64,000 nt of DNA, taken from the NCBI RefSeq assembly GCF_002775205.1, contig NC_036461.1:22372875-22436874 (forward strand). The letters are read 5' to 3'. Shown here in pieces: positions 42,679 through 56,545 of the stretch. The notes under the pieces were generated by a model. It was not told the DNA's origin and did no database searches. It saw only the letters and a program-made list of their open reading frames with translations. The position numbers were made by a program, and so were the translations under genes. Position 1 is the first letter of the stretch, and each line of letters opens with the position of its first letter. The DNA comes from Xiphophorus maculatus. Lineage: Eukaryota > Chordata > Actinopteri > Cyprinodontiformes > Poeciliidae.

Positions 42679-45600
42679 TCAGGATGCCAGCACGCCGCGG
42701 CGGATAATGTCAGAGCCGTAGCGACGCCCCAGCGACGAGTCGCCCCTCAGCTCGTGGGAGTGGCACCGCTTGAGGCAGGGCTCCAGCTCGCTGTCGGCCG
42801 CCTTGGAGTCGGAGCTGTAGCCGTCGGCCTCTGGGCCCGACCGGAGCCGTGTTCTGGGGTACGGTGACTCCGGCGCGTTGGCGAGCGGTCTGAGCAGCGG
42901 GTTGCTCGGCTCCAGCTCTTCCCGCTCCCTCAGCGTGGCGCTCGGAGGCTTGTCGGCCCGCTTCGGGATCCGGAACTTCCCCCAGCCTTTCAGGTGTCCG
43001 GATGCGGAGCCGTTAGGGGCGTGGGAGCTGCCGTTGGCGGGTTTTCTGAGCCAGCTGTTGGCTTTGGAGGCGTCTGAAACCGAGCTGGGTTTGAACTTAG
43101 TGTTGGGGGCCGCGTCCGGCGAAGCGCCGCTCCTTCTGGTCGTGGCGTCGTCAAATAAATACTCGTCGGAGTCAGAGTTCCTGATGTCGACCAGCCGGAT
43201 GGAGACGGTTTTATCCAGATGCTTGGAGCTGAACTTGTTCTTCAGCTGGCAGGGGACGCTCTCGGAAACGTCGCTCCTCCTCTTCCTCCCTCGTTCCTCC
43301 GGCTCTGGATCTTGCTTGTGGCTCCCCGGTACTTCATACTCTGGTCCCGGGGTTTCTCTTCTGGGGCCCTTCCTGCTCTCGGGCTTGTGCAACTTGACTG
43401 AGACGTCTTCCTGAAGTACTTTCTGGAGCTTTAGGAAAGGCTTCTCCTTGCTCACTTCAAGCTGGTGAACTTTGGCATCGCCTTTGGACTCTGTGGCCGC
43501 AGCCCCTTGGATTTGGGAGTTTTTGCCATCTTTAATGTCCAGCAGGCTGCACGCATTGTCCTTCCTGTGAACGCTTGGCGAGTCCGACAGGCTTTTCCTC
43601 CTTTCCTGCTTTAGTGAACTTCGCTTGCTCTTCAGACCAGAGTTACTCCAGGAGGAGCCGGACTGGCTGCCGTCAGAGGAGAAGGAACCCAGAGAGAAGA
43701 GCCTCTCCAGGTCCTTAGCAGAGGGCTCACCTGGAATACAGAACCATGCCCAGCTTCAGTGTGACTGCCAGCTTTTATTAGTTAAATATTGTTTGTTTTA
43801 GCTCAGTGGGAAGCACACAAACTGAATTCCACACATGTCCAGCTGACCAGCAGTCCTCTGTGCAGACTCTTGTGGATTGGGTTGGAGAGGACTCACCGTT
43901 GAGCAGCTCGTGGTCCAGCAGGCGGACCTGCTGCTGGAATATCTGCTCCTGGACTTTACACAGCGAGCGCTTCATCTTCTCCCTCCGGGTCACCATGTAG
44001 GTCAGGTTACGCACCTGCAGGGGGAGCAGCAACAGTCAGCGTTTCCACAGCACACACTTCCTCTTCTGAACGGACAGTACGGTCAGGTTAACACACTGTT
44101 AAAGCTGCAGGACTTGGCTTTTATTAAAAAAAAAAAAAATTGCTTAAAAAAATGTCTAGCCAGTCCCAGTGCTACTATTGCCATCTGTAGAAATGAATGG
44201 CCCTGGACAAAAAAAAAAAAAAACAACCAATCAGAGCAAGGAGGAAGGTCTTAGCGCTGTCAATCAAGATTATGTACAAGCTTTTCACACAAAAATGCTA
44301 AGGTGAATTAGCATGGCCACAGATGGTAGCAGATAAACAGTTTTCCTGGAACGGTTAGTTGCTTTTCTCACATCAGAACATTTAGCAAAGCGTACACAGG
44401 CATGATTGACAGCGTTAAGACCTGCCTTTAATCATCCTTTGAGATCCCTGACTCGTTTTCTTTCAGAAATTATGTCCTTGGTTGAATCAAAATAATGTTA
44501 AACCCAACATGAGCGTTTAGAGTTTATAGACCCTGGTCCGTGTGGACCAAGATGGATTTGGCAATTTCCAAGTTAATAAAGATACTAATGCTAACCAAAC
44601 TGATATAAGATGTTAGAGACTCCAACTCACACTGCGTAACGTCGCCCCTGTTCCCACTATAAATTACACTGGTCAACAGCCAAAACATTGTCAGCGATTT
44701 TTCATCTGTTTTAGGGTCGTGTTGATGAGCGGAATCCAAAAATCTCATTGGTTTTGCTCAATCAGGTCAACTTTCTGAACTATGGAGCAACATGAGCATC
44801 AAAATGCAAGACTTGTTCTGACATCTGGATCAATGGGTGATGAGCAGGAGGAGAGATTCCATCAGGACAGAAAAGAGACGGAGAATTTTACACAACGGTG
44901 ACATAATGTTCAATTTACAGGTACTTACCCTTAGTGTTTATTATTCAATTTATAGAAATCCAAGTTTGTAGCATTTAATTAATGCACTCTGTTAGAAAAC
45001 AATTTATTTTTTTTGTCCTAAAACCGTTTTTTGGATGAGAAATATTAACGGAAACGAACTGATAATGTCACAAACATTTTATTTAGTCAGAAGATCGGAT
45101 TGCTCTAAATGCATTTAGAATAAAAACCTGACCTGATTGAGAAAAATGGATGTCATTTTTGGATCCTGCAGTGCAAAAAAAAGTAATTCAGTTGAAAAAA
45201 CAGACAAATTCCAAAAGAAACATTGTGAATGCTGAAATCTGACTGCTTCCTGTCTGGTGTAAATATTCTGCCAAGCAGAAAAGCAAAGCAGTTTTTCTTC
45301 TCTCTCTTCCCGCTCTGGTGCTGCTGTCCCTCTTCAATCTAGTTTAGAACTCACAAGGAACACGTTGTGCTGAAAAGCTTGATTTATTCTGATTTATTTT
45401 CAGATGTTTCTGTGATACTTCCTCCTGTTCATAACCCCGCCCCTGCTCCCGGCCGCCCTGTGAGTCTTCGTCAGGGGCAAGCGGAGACCTACCCTCTCCA
45501 GGTCCTGCCTGAGGTGTGTGAAGAGCTGCAGGCGCCGCAGCAGCACCTCCTGCTCCCGCCGGGCCAGGCTCTCCTCCTCGTCCTTCTTGGGGGTGAGCAG

Positions 45601-46264
45601 CTGCTGGTTGAAGTTGGCTTTGCGTTTCAGCTTCCAGTACTGGTAGACAAAGTCCACCACCTCCGGCGCCACCTTCAGGCTGTTGGCCACCTCCTCCACG
45701 TCCACGAACTGGTAGAACTCCTCCTCCATCTCCTGCAGCTTCAGCTTGCGGAGGTTGACCCTCTTCTCCTGGTCGCTGTTCGCCCGGCCCTTGCGGTCCC
45801 GCGCGCCCTCCCTCCCCTCGTCCTCCGCCGGGTCGCCCTGGAAACCGGAGTGCTTGGGGCAGTACGACTTGAACTTCACCTCGTCGTCCTCCGTGAGGAT
45901 GGTGTTCATTTCCAGGTTGGCGTGGAGGCCGCAGGTCACGTGGAAGGCGGTCCTGCAGTTTTTTGCCGAGCACTGGAGAGCAAATGACAACGAAACGGAT
46001 TGATGCCGGAAAACTGCATTCATTCTGCATTAAAACATTTGCTCACTAGATAGACTGAATATCAAACAGATTCAAAACAGTAAAGCATTTCAAGGTAGGG
46101 CTGAAACGATTAATCGGATGAATCGTGATTAATCGTTATTGAAATAATTGTCAACTAATTTAGGAATTGATAGTTAACTGGAGCACACAGACTCAAAAGA
46201 AAGGCTGAAAGAACAACACAGTCAGAGCAGTAACTAATCTAAAACTCTACAATAAATAAATAAA

Positions 46265-46311
<47 letters not shown>

Positions 46312-47099
46312 TTTGCACTTAAAATAAAAACATTTGTCTGTATATATTTTCTACACAGAACTCCTTTTAGCTTCATCTGGTTCAAATTCTGTAAAATACA
46401 AAATCTCGCACTAAGACTCTTTTGCTATTCAGTTATTAATCGGTTAATCCAAAAAAAATAATTCATAGATCAGCTACACACTGGACTGATTTTATGTCAA
46501 GCAGAAAGGGCAGAGGTGTTTTATGTAGCTGCAGATGATCAAGAGTTTGCTAAAAAAAAAAAAAAAAAAAGAAGCAATTTTAGACAACAGAATGTGTTTA
46601 TTTTCTTACTTAAAAACCTAATTTGTTTATTCCGATCCTTAAAGTATTTCTAATATTGTATAAAAAAATGCTTAACTGAAAAATCTGCAGAACGGCGCAA
46701 TGTTTTTGTTCGATTAATCGTCAGAATAATCGACAAAGTAGTCGATTACTAAAATAATCGTCCCTTTAGTTCTTGTCATTTTGATGATTACTGTTCACAC
46801 ATAACGAGTACGCAATATTCAGTTTATGAGAAAATAAGAATATTGCATAGTATGAATAAAAACGGCGGTCAGGCTGGCTGGGTCCGTGTTGGGGGAGGAG
46901 AGGCCTACCTGGATGCAGGCTCCGGTCTTCTCCTTACACAGGCAGCAGATCAGAGCCCATCTGTTGCTGGGAATGTGGGACACATTGGTGATTGGCTCCA
47001 TCTTCTCTGGATTCCCAATGCTCACCTGGAACACACAGATACACACAACCACACGCGAGCGCAAGTGTATGTGAATTAAACAAAAAAAGGTACTAATTA

Positions 47100-47133
<34 letters not shown>

Positions 47134-50100
47134 CGGCCCAAAAGATGAACAGAATGAGTTGAACTGGCGGAGCTTTCACCTCTGGGATCCACAAAGCACA
47201 GCTGACATGAACCCACTTGGTTCCGCTGCGGGTCGGCTTCATGGCTCCGCCCTTCTTAGGACACACCTGGCACTTTGGGAGGATGCCGAGCGCACAGATC
47301 CGACACAGCCAGCTGCCTTTTGGGACTTTCTGGATGCCGTAGCACGCCTGGTCAGAAACACCAACCGGAAAACAGGGAGGAACTCAGAACATGAACATGA
47401 TTAAATCAAAATAAGAGGCAGAAGATTTTACTTTATTGTAATGTTCACCAAAACTGAAATAAAAGCTCCTCTGTGTGATTAAATAACTTCTCTAATGCTG
47501 CTAAAAATGTGAAGCTTTGACCACGAATTCCTTTAGTACTGAGGTCGTATTTCAGATTCTGCTTTCTTTTCTAAACATATCAAACATGTCCAGATTTCTT
47601 GGGAACATAAAAAGCCTGTTAACAAATAAATGTACCAACATTTAAATACATCCAAAATAAAGCCAAACTTTATTTGACGTTTCCTGTTTCATCCACGCCG
47701 TTGTTTTTTATTTTTAACCAGTTATGAGGAATGATGGTAGGTTGTTGCTAGGTAACCACAGAGTGAGGTAGCTGGCCTAGAGATCGAGAGGCTAACGCCT
47801 TTCCTCTGCCTACGTGTCCCAGAATGCTGTGCGATACTGGATCCAGAGTTCAGTGACTATTCTATATATTGATTATTCTATCAGTTGTATTATCTATTGA
47901 TATTGATCATGTGTCTATTACAATATATATTATTAATAATCTATTGTCCAGCCCCAATATAAACCTTGAGGTTGGACTCTGCTTTCAGTGGTTCCAGTGT
48001 TGACCTCTGACCTGGTGAACGCAGATGTTACACTTGTCGCAGAACACCATCTCGTTGTTGTCCTCTCCGTCCGGCGACTGACAAACGTCACACACCACGT
48101 CCTCGTCGTACTCGATGCCCAGCCCCTCCTCCGTCTCCATGGCGTGGGTCATGTTCTCGTGGCAGCAGTGCTCAAACTCCTCCATGACTCTCTCCATGGT
48201 GTTCTCGTCCAGCGGCGGCATGGCTGCAAACAGCGCCACACGCTGGTGATAATCGGCTACTCCTCGTCGTGTGTGCATCTTGGTTTGTATTGGATGTCAC
48301 GAGAGAAACGGAAACCCATCTAACAGATGGTGAGTTTCCAGCTGACGGACGGGAACAAGGTTCACCATCCATTATTGGAAAGCCTGGACTATAAACAAAC
48401 CATTATCAGCCGTTCTGCGATAACCTAAGATATGTATATTCACAAATCCCCATAAAAGTGCTGCGTGTGCATACGTTCACGTTTGTTTCTCGGTCATTTA
48501 TCGACTTTGCCAAAAGGTCTGTAGCCGAAGAAAACTACATTTAAATCGCAGCATAAAATGGATCCTTTCTGTGGAAACGTTCAGATGTTCTTACAGCAGA
48601 AAAACAAAATGCAAATATAACAAGTTATTTTAGAATGCAAAAAAAAAAAGAAAAGTGAGCAGCTGGAGAGCAGGATCCACACGATACTGAAATTTGCTAC
48701 CAATACCGAAACTAATAACACCCAACGCCGTTTCTGATGCGGTGGAGACATTTTGTTGAAGGAACAGGATTCTTTATATTTTGAGCAAAAATATGATTAA
48801 TTATGTAATATGACAACATTTTCAGTTGGTTATTTAGAGCAAAACCAATAAGTAGGGATCAAGTCAACCCTTGTTTGGAAAAATATGTTTTAAAGATATG
48901 TTGAAAAACGGTCAACAAGACAACACTTAATAAAAATATTAATATCATTTATGGAAGTGTGTGTTTTTGATCCATGCCTGCAGTGATTTTTATTATAACT
49001 ACTTATCTCCAGCATGTTTTTCCATTAGTTAATTTACTATTTTTACTTGTAATTTTACTCATAAGGGACAAATAAAAACTCAATGCAGGCTAAAATGAAT
49101 TGTTTTCAATCAGACACGGATGTAGCGCAGTGAAAACCAGGGTTATTTTTGCAGCTGCATCAGCCTTCAGTATCTTTACAAACAGACGGAGACGTAATGG
49201 AGGTTTATTTTGCTGTTGATTGACATTTTCCTGTGATAATCAGCAGAGCGCAGCGCTGCGTGGTTCAGGACTTCACCGAGGAGAAGCGCATCTCGACAGG
49301 GGAGCTCAGACTGTCTCTGAAGCTAATGTTTAACTAGATGGCGATTACTGACGTCATGTGGGAGGTTTTGCTCTGCTACAGCTACTTTACTGTTTGCTCA
49401 AATGTGAATCGGTCAGCTGGATCGGTTTTGGGCATCTTTGAGTAACTTTTTTTTTGGTTTTTCATATTATCGATCATACAGATTTCTGGACTGTTCTGTG
49501 GCGTCCGCAGCTCACCCATCTGTGCAAACTCCTCGTTGGTGATTTGCAGCCAGGCCACGTCTTCTTCGTTCAGGTCGTAGCGGCACATCCCCTCCGCCAG
49601 CGTCCGGATGTCCACGTAGCCCAGCGCCTCCGTGCCCGACGTTCGGATCAGCTTCTTGGGCCTGATGAACATCACCTCCTTCCCCTTCTCCGCCAGAACT
49701 CTGAGCAACAAACAACAAGTTATCTACCAAAACGGAAAAGTGTGGAAAAACTACGTGCACGCATGACATAGTAAATGTTAAACAACAACAAAAAAAAACA
49801 GTTGAACTAGTTTTCTAATTCAAATTTGCTGAAAACACAATGGGATGAAAGTAGAGTGAGCTTAAAACTAAAATCTGTTATTTTTTTATGCCAACTGATG
49901 TTTTTGTTTTTTTTTGCTTGTTTTCTTGTCTAAAAACAAGAAATCATAAATGACAGTAAATATTATCCAATAATTGCTTCCATTTCAGTTATCCCTTCAG
50001 TGAGTTGTGTGGCGGAGTATTAGCGCCAAGCTACGAGAAACTTTGCTCAATTTCAAGAATATAGTGATTTAAAAAAAAAAACTTTTCAAAATTTCAAGAG

Positions 50101-53100
50101 AAAGTTTTTTTAATGAGAAGCGCTTGGACAGTTATCAGGATCTGATGCTGCCAACTCAGTTTGTGCTTCTTTGAAATAAACTCAGTTGTTGGCAAAATTG
50201 TTTTTAAAGTTCTGCTACTCATAATAATTGAATGCTGATGTGTTAAAAGATGAAGTATTTCTGTTGATTATTATCTGTAAAACTTATACAAAAGTATAAG
50301 ATGCTCAACATTCCTCATTTTAGTTGTTTGTTACTTTTCTCGTTGTAGTTCTCAGAAAATTACTGCTCCGTTCTCCTAATGTTATGACTTTATTCTCGTA
50401 ATTAAAAAAATAAAACTCTTCACCTGGCCCAACACTGCGTTACAGAGCTGGCCTGAACTCAAAGTCCAAATAACCAGAAGCTGTAAAACACGCTTGTCAA
50501 ACAAGATGGCCGCCCTGGCTGTGCTGACATCACTTTTAAATATAGAAACCCAAGGAGAGCATAAGAGGGAAAAAAATCTAGATTTTCCTAAAATGAAATC
50601 TTCAAAAAAGAAAACTTTGGTAAACTGCTAAAATCGATTGATCGCCCAGCCATAGATGGAAGATGACAGATAGACAGAGACTCCCATCAGCAGTTTGCCT
50701 ACCTGGTCACAGGCTGGGGAATGGACTGGGGGCTCACCGGGACCTGGACACCCTTCTCCCACTCCTGCCTCCACGGATCAGCCAAGACATAGTAATCCTC
50801 TGGATTCAGCTGGTACGAGTCGTGTAATTTCATGGCTGTGATGAAGTCTGTCCTAAAAACCTGCCAGACAGAAGGAGAGTTATCTCCTTGCATTTTAAAA
50901 AACAGTTTCATCCAGCCCTGGTTTCCTCCTATAGACACATTACAACATGACTTCACGCCTGCCAGATCTCAAAAAGCAGATCGCCGTCAATGATTACCGT
51001 TGGTTATGTTGTCAACATTACGCGGTGAATCTTAAATGTATGCGTGATGGATAAAAAAAAAAAGTTCTCTGGAGGCATCACAGTTCATCGGTCCGGAAAA
51101 AGTTTTAATAAAATTAAAAGTAGGTCAGTTATGCTAGCTTGACTTTGACAATCTTAACATGAAGATGAGCTGCAGAATTCAGTGTGTTTTGGTACAGTTA
51201 AAGAGGGGGAAAAAAAGACATACTCTCTGACAGATCATCGATAGAGCAGATGTTTAAATTAGCTAATTAACCGCCACTGTATTCAGACAATTACTTATTA
51301 ATATTTGCAAAATAAACATCAAGCCTGAAAACATGAAACCGAAACACACTGAGTGTTATTTATGTGGGAAATGCTTGCATGATTTTTTTGTGTTGAATCC
51401 TGATGGAACTTAATCTCTGATCTGTCAGCCAACTGAGCTGTTGGCAGTCAGTTTCTATGGAAATGCATCTGTGTGTAGAATACAAGTTGTTCAGTTGTTC
51501 TTCTCTGGTTTTTCGGAGTTATTTTCTATTTGTGGTGGCGCACTGCACTAAATGAATAACACCTAAATGTCCAGGTTTCATTTTGTTAATAGAATTGTTC
51601 TACCGCAGCCGGAAAATAAATGAATAGTCTTTTTGCCCTCCAGCATTGTGCGCATGCATAAAATTTCCAGATGGAAACAATAACATGCAACGTGTCTATA
51701 GTCCTCTGAGGTGTGACTAGGTGAGCTGATTATAGTATTTAAAACTTGTTTATGTCTCCCAGTGCCACTCTGAGCAAACCTAAAGCCTCAAAACGGTTCA
51801 AAACTAAAGCCAAAGTGTTTGAATCCTGCGCTTTGTGGATTAACCAACCAGAACGCTGCAATGGGAGGAGCTATTGCTGTGCTTTAATCCAATTGGCTGT
51901 GGCTTGCAGGGAACTAACACTACAGACTGTAGAGCAGATAACAGGAGAAATGTTTCCATGAGTGGGACTCTTCATCTGCAGTGAGTCCTGGTGGATGGCC
52001 AATAAAACCAGTGGAGCACAACAGTGTCTCATTTTACTGATGTTTCAATAAATGGCATTATCAAACGCTCCCATTTTGTTGAGTTACAACCACATATGTG
52101 TGGATTATTTTGGACTTTATGATAGAATTACAGTAATAAGTTATTCAAGTGGGGTTTTTTTTACTAGTATAGGTCAGCAGATCAGCCAGGTTATAAAATG
52201 TATATTGGTGCCTTTCACTGCATTGGGTCTGTCTACAGCAGCTCTGTCTGGTGGCTATTTGTTCATTCTGCTTGCTAAATACTTTGAAGCTCAGTCACAT
52301 TGGCTTTAGAGAATCTAGAGTGAATTTTTTAAAACGTTAACAATGACTCAATAGGATACAAGTCATATGATTATGTGTCATTCTAACAGTGTATTGCAGG
52401 GGTTCCCAAACTTTTTCATGCTATCCATGCTAACAGCATTAGCTTTTGGGTGGAGCATTTATTGTATTGTTTATCAATTATTGTGATAGATTTCTCATGT
52501 TAAGAATTTTCATTTATTGTTGTCTTGATAAATTCCAATTAATGATTAAAAAAAACGAGTGTAACCAGAAGTGCTACTTTTCGCTATTTTCTCTGTTTGT
52601 TCTATGAAACCTTTAAAAAAAACTTTATTCAATTTAATAACATGATTTTTTTAAAAGTTTACTGTGATACAAATGACACTGTTTTTAAGTAAAAGGCGTC
52701 CTAAAGAAGCCTGATTTAAATGGGAAAGTTTTCCAAGAGCAGTATTTATGTTTGCAAAGCTATGCAGTCACAGGCATACAGTTACCTAAAAAAAAAGAAG
52801 TAAGAAATAGTTTATCATTAATTTTATTGTTATCATTATCATTTATCACAAAAGGCACTGTGATAAGTCCATGTCGCCCACCTCTTTGAAAACAGACAAT
52901 GCTAGACAATATGTAAAGAAACATCAACTTTTTAGAATGGTTTTTCCTCACTTTTATTCAGCATTCAGTAATTATTAATGAATAGTGTATGTTCTGATTT
53001 TAGCTGGCTATGAGTTTGTAGGTATTTTTGCAGCAGAGTCCTCCGCAGCAGTCTGTTTGTCAGAAACTTGTTCATTTTGTGGTTGAAAAGCGAAGCAGCT

Positions 53101-55460
53101 TGATGAATCTGACTGATCAGAAAGATGAGCATGTCAAATAACATTTATAATCAGGATTTAAAAATAGATTATATTTTATCATAACAAATGACCTTTTAAA
53201 AAATATATTATTATTTCTGACATTTCTTTCTCATCTTTCCTCCAGCTTTCTGAATCCTCCCTGCTGGAACTTTGAAAAGCCCTGCTCTATTTTAAACCAC
53301 GCTCCAGATGCATCTTCTCATCGACTCCTAGCAGCTTCCTGTGTAGCATGATGCTGTCACTACCATTTGTCACTCTGTGGGTGGTGCGTTCAGGGGGGAT
53401 AAGCAGTCCAAGTGTTGGTGCATTTAATTTCTATTTTGCTTTCGTCTGAGGAAAACAACTTCTTCCACGTTTGTTGTGCAAACACGACTTCAACAATGGT
53501 TTCTTTGGAAAGATTTTTCCACTTTCTCTGTAGATTTCAAGCGCTTATGCATTACTTTTGTTGGTTTATTCCATAAAATACAATGAAATGTATTTGTGTG
53601 AAAAGGCCCTATTGGTTTGCTGTAATATGACCAAGCCGTCTTACCTCTGAGGGTTTCTGCCCGGTTCCCCTCCGGTGCTGCGATGAGTGCTGAGACCAGC
53701 AGGTAGAATTACCTGAAACATAACAAGGGTTTATGGGTTGGAGGTTTTTCTGCTTGGAAAGCATCTGGATTTCCTTCAGGACAGATCGAAGATGAGCCTT
53801 AGCGTCTGTTTGAGCAGCCAAAACACTTCAACTGATATCTCTGTTGTCAATTTGATCTTAACACTGTCTGAACTTAAAAGACGCGAGAGCAAAGAAAGCA
53901 CTCTGATCGGTGGCAAACTGTTTCAAATTATTCTGTATTCTCTGATAACAGAGGCAAATTGGATGCCCTAACACAGCTAACAATAGAATACTAATAGAAA
54001 AAAGAAATCACAAGTTGTTGTTGAACTAATTCACTGAGGTCCTACTGGAGCCTGCCTGCCTGCCTGACCTGCAAGGATGTCTTTAAAGGTCCAAACACGT
54101 GTCCTGTTCCTAGTCTGTCTCCTGCGTCTCACGCGGACGTTGTCCCTTCGCTTTGTTTTTACCCGTGTCCGTTTCTTGCCCCTCTTTCTCTTTCTTTTCC
54201 TACATCCTGAATACGGAGTACAGACTTACTCTGACAGAAACATGCAAACCAGTAAAGTGGGTCCAAGAGCAACATTGTAAAGGATACTTACGCCATTTCT
54301 GAAAGCTTAAGGAGAGGAAAACATGCACCAGCTGACAAATTCTGAATTACTGCAGTTCGTATGTGACTGTGGGTTCAGTAGAAATGTGTGTGTTCATGTG
54401 ATGAGGCATGAGAGCAATACGGCATAATGGATTTTTTTTTGTGTGTGTAAATGCCAGTTTCACATCGTTTACACAGAACACCCACAGGTGCTAAAATTAT
54501 ATAATCAATTATTTTATGGTTGTAACATTACATAGAAACGCATATGGAAGATGAGAGAACATGCATTAATCAATTCATTTCATGATGAATTAAAATGAGC
54601 TACATAATTTCCATCCTGATGATGAATATTTTTCGTAGGGCGATTATCTTTAATAGCCTATTTTATTTAAGGTTTCGGTTGTGTGTGGTTTTTAGTTCCT
54701 TTTTATTATTGTGCTTTATTTTTGTATGTTTAAAATGTCTTCTAGTTCTTTAATAAATTAAAGTTTATCAATCTTTGAGAGAGCAAACGTACATCATTAT
54801 ATCACTATGTTACTCAAAACAACAATATTATTGCTAGTCGGAATAATTTCTGGAACAATTTATCGTCCAGCTAAATTTTTTTTATTGTCACCAGCCTGGA
54901 TAATAGTCACAGTTTCGTGGATTAATATTTCAGCTAAAGAAAACTGAAAACCAAAGATGAAGCTGCACTTTAAATAGTGAGGCAAATTTAAACAAATTTA
55001 AACTCTAAACAAATAAGTTAGAGAACGTAAGATCATTTTCATTGTGATAGCAGAAATGTATTTCATGCAAAAGAAAAGCTAATTAAACCAGGAATAAATT
55101 AGCAAACATTCTGATTGAGCACATAATTAAATGTAACGCAACGCCTAATATTCTAATGCCTTAAACTGAGATTGATAAGAGGTAAAGTTTTAAAGATTTT
55201 TAAGACTCCAATTCTTGCTATGTAAGTGCTTTACTGTTGTAAACATGCTATTTTCACTTACAGGAGAAGGAATAACTGCAAAGTACTAAATAAAATATAT
55301 ATATATTTGCACAAAGGTACTTTTGAGTGAACAGCTGACACTGATGTGCAAGAGACAGCAGAAGTGTTAGCAGCTCTGTTCAGGTGATTCAGAGGAGGCA
55401 GGTTTGCTTACTTCCATTATCCGAGTCATCGCTGCTGCTGGGGTGTCTGCTTCTCTTCAT
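42679..55460 (-). CDS. jade1: JADE1 (PHF17), scaffold of the HBO1 histone acetyltransferase complex
   Basis: JADE proteins recruit HBO1/KAT7, ING4/5 and MEAF6 and steer acetylation towards histone H4; JADE1 also has reported roles in beta-catenin turnover. Ten coding exons on the minus strand: 55412-55460, 53645-53712, 50703-50860, 49516-49700, 48012-48223, 47180-47347, 46909-47025, 45493-45972, 43897-44014 and 42679-43730; 2607 nt, 868 residues (human 842). It starts [17 protein letters not shown], like human JADE1. The EPc-like N-terminal region includes [19 protein letters not shown] and [18 protein letters not shown]1 begins at [20 protein letters not shown] (about 198). The extended PHD runs through [19 protein letters not shown] and [10 protein letters not shown] to [10 protein letters not shown] helical [18 protein letters not shown] stretch follows, and the tail ends [13 protein letters not shown]. 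The match is JADE1 rather than JADE2/3 because of [28 protein letters not shown] and the WGKFRIPK motif in the tail. It is convergent with nsd2. Confidence 0.95.
46096..46775. mobile_element. Non-autonomous element (family D) with (TA)n inside jade1
   Basis: Left end TAGGGCTGAAACGATTAATC; right end ATCGTCAGAATAATCGACAA..GATTACTAAAATAATCG. This is the most intact of the family D copies in the window. The (TA)n tract 46269-46309 lies inside. It is in jade1 intron 45973-46908. Confidence 0.65.
47100..47131. repeat. Poly(A) tract, about 32 A
   Basis: Uninterrupted run of A between two jade1 exons that end at 47025 and begin at 47180. On the transcribed (minus) strand it is a poly-U tract inside a 154-nt intron. 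Confidence 0.95.
50260..50655 (+). repeat. Interspersed repeat (family F) in jade1 intron
   Basis: GTTATGACTTTATTCTCGTA, AAACAAGATGGCCGCCCTGG, CTGACATCACTTTTAAA and TCGATTGATCGCCCAGCC match 32200-32630. AAGATGCTCAACATTCCTCA matches 63700-63740 in reverse. Non-coding. Confidence 0.6.
51000..53640. other. jade1 intron 50861-53644: mostly unassigned
   Basis: AT-rich. 52391-52420 carries a hAT-type end (CAGGGGTTCCCAAACTTTTT). 52455-52550 is a family G copy (GAGCATTTATTGTATTG..ATTGTGATAGATTTCTCATG..GTCTTGATAAATTCCAATTAA). No exon is seen; splice phases on both sides already match. Confidence 0.5.
54565..54905 (+). repeat. Single arm of family A
   Basis: AATTAAAATGAGCTAC, GTTTAAAATGTCTTCTAGTT, ACTCAAAACAACAATATTAT, ATTTCTGGAACAATTTATCG and TCCAGCTAAATTTT match the right arm of the fold-back at 9318-9745 in order. 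It lies in the jade1 intron 53713-55411. Confidence 0.6.
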
Positions 55461-55494
55461 GGTCTTCTGTCTGTGGAGCTCCGGCATCAGGACT
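55461..55494 (-). other. jade1 5' UTR part of first coding exon
   Basis: Upstream of the ATG at 55460, the minus strand reads TTTGTGTGCAG|AGTCCTGATG, a good acceptor. The exon is therefore 55412-55494 and is preceded by at least one non-coding exon further right. Confidence 0.6.
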
Positions 55495-55939
55495 CTGCAC
55501 ACAAAACCCACCACGTCAAGCTACAACCACACAGAGGACACCAAACAACACTTTCAAAATCTGAAAAGACAAAAACCTGAAAAATAAAATATTTACAAAC
55601 GCAACAAATATTTAAATTAAACACTCAAGGAACAAATATTAGCAATGCAAAAGGGACCTGCGGACTGTTAGTACGCAATCGGTCAACTAGGCTCCACGTC
55701 TACGTTGGTTTTCAATGGATAGTAAGTGAGATTACGCAACATTGCAAGGCATCAAAATGTCAACAACAGGATGCTTCCAGAAGCCTGGCAGATGAGTCCC
55801 AGCAGCGCTAACGCCACCCCTCGGTACACAATCACACTTCTACTTACTGAAGGTAGACATGTTAACATAGGAACGTAAAGTGGGGCGACACTGAAAACAA
55901 GCATCACATGTTTCCTTGGAGATTACACGGCGTCACGAA

Positions 55940-56290
55940 TGTTTACACACCAAGGTAACTTTCCACACGTTTCCCCGCGCGACATAAACAGCGCAGCGCC
56001 GCACTGGCTTATGAACCCAACGTAACGTCACATAGTCGGTAAAAAATAATAATAATAAAAAAATCAGCATTGACTCATATGCCCCGAAAGGTGGAAAAAT
56101 ACCAGGGGGGGTTGCCCAGCGAGGAAAGGTGCTAACCCTAAATTAGCATGCTAGGCTAGGACACCGAAGCTAGCTCCGGTTTGTGTTACGCCCCTTCGTC
56201 CTGCACGCAGGCAGCACAACCGACGCTGAAGTTGGCCTCCGATTCGGAGACTCTGGTCTTCCCTGACGGGTCTAAACCGCTTCATTTAAA
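55940..56290 (-). promoter_or_regulatory. CpG-rich block, candidate jade1 promoter
   Basis: CCCGCGCGACATAAACAGCG, followed by CAGCGCCGCACTGG, and later ACGCCCCTTCGTCCTGCACG. It is clearly richer in CpG than its surroundings and close to the first coding exon. Which of this block and 58300-58660 carries the start site cannot be decided from sequence. Confidence 0.35.
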
Positions 56291-56399
56291 ACCTCTAGAT
56301 TAAAATCTGATTCGATACAGTTCAGAGTCTAAAACACCTAGGATGATCAAACGTGGACCATCATTACATGATCTAAAAATACAATTTGTGAAATCTGAA

Positions 56400-56545
56400 A
56401 ACAGAGAGTCCATCTCAGATACGAACCGCCTGAGGAGATTCTCCCTGCCCACAGCCATCACCATCTGTATCTCTTTGAAGAACCTTGAATTAATTTGAGT
56501 TACAACAACAATTAGTTTTGGGATCAATGAAATATTTTTGAATTC
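56400..56545 (+). repeat. LINE 3' tail fragment
   Basis: GAGGAGATTCTCCCTGCCCA, CAGCCATCACCATCTGTATC, TTTGAAGAACCTTGAATTAA, GAGTTACAACAACAATTAG and GGGATCAATGAAATATTTTT: the same family as 20690-21075. A related end (GGGATGAATAAAGTACTTCT) occurs at 57407-57430. The remaining 56546-58300 is AT-rich with no feature seen. Confidence 0.6.

Noticed and set aside
42878..43414. Plus-strand frame of 178 codons
   Set aside because: Antisense shadow of the last jade1 exon, Ser/Leu-rich by codon complement.
45344..46030. Open frames of 228 and 206 codons over jade1
   Set aside because: They are shadow frames of the GC-rich jade1 exon 45493-45972 and have low-complexity, Gly/Pro/Leu-rich translations.
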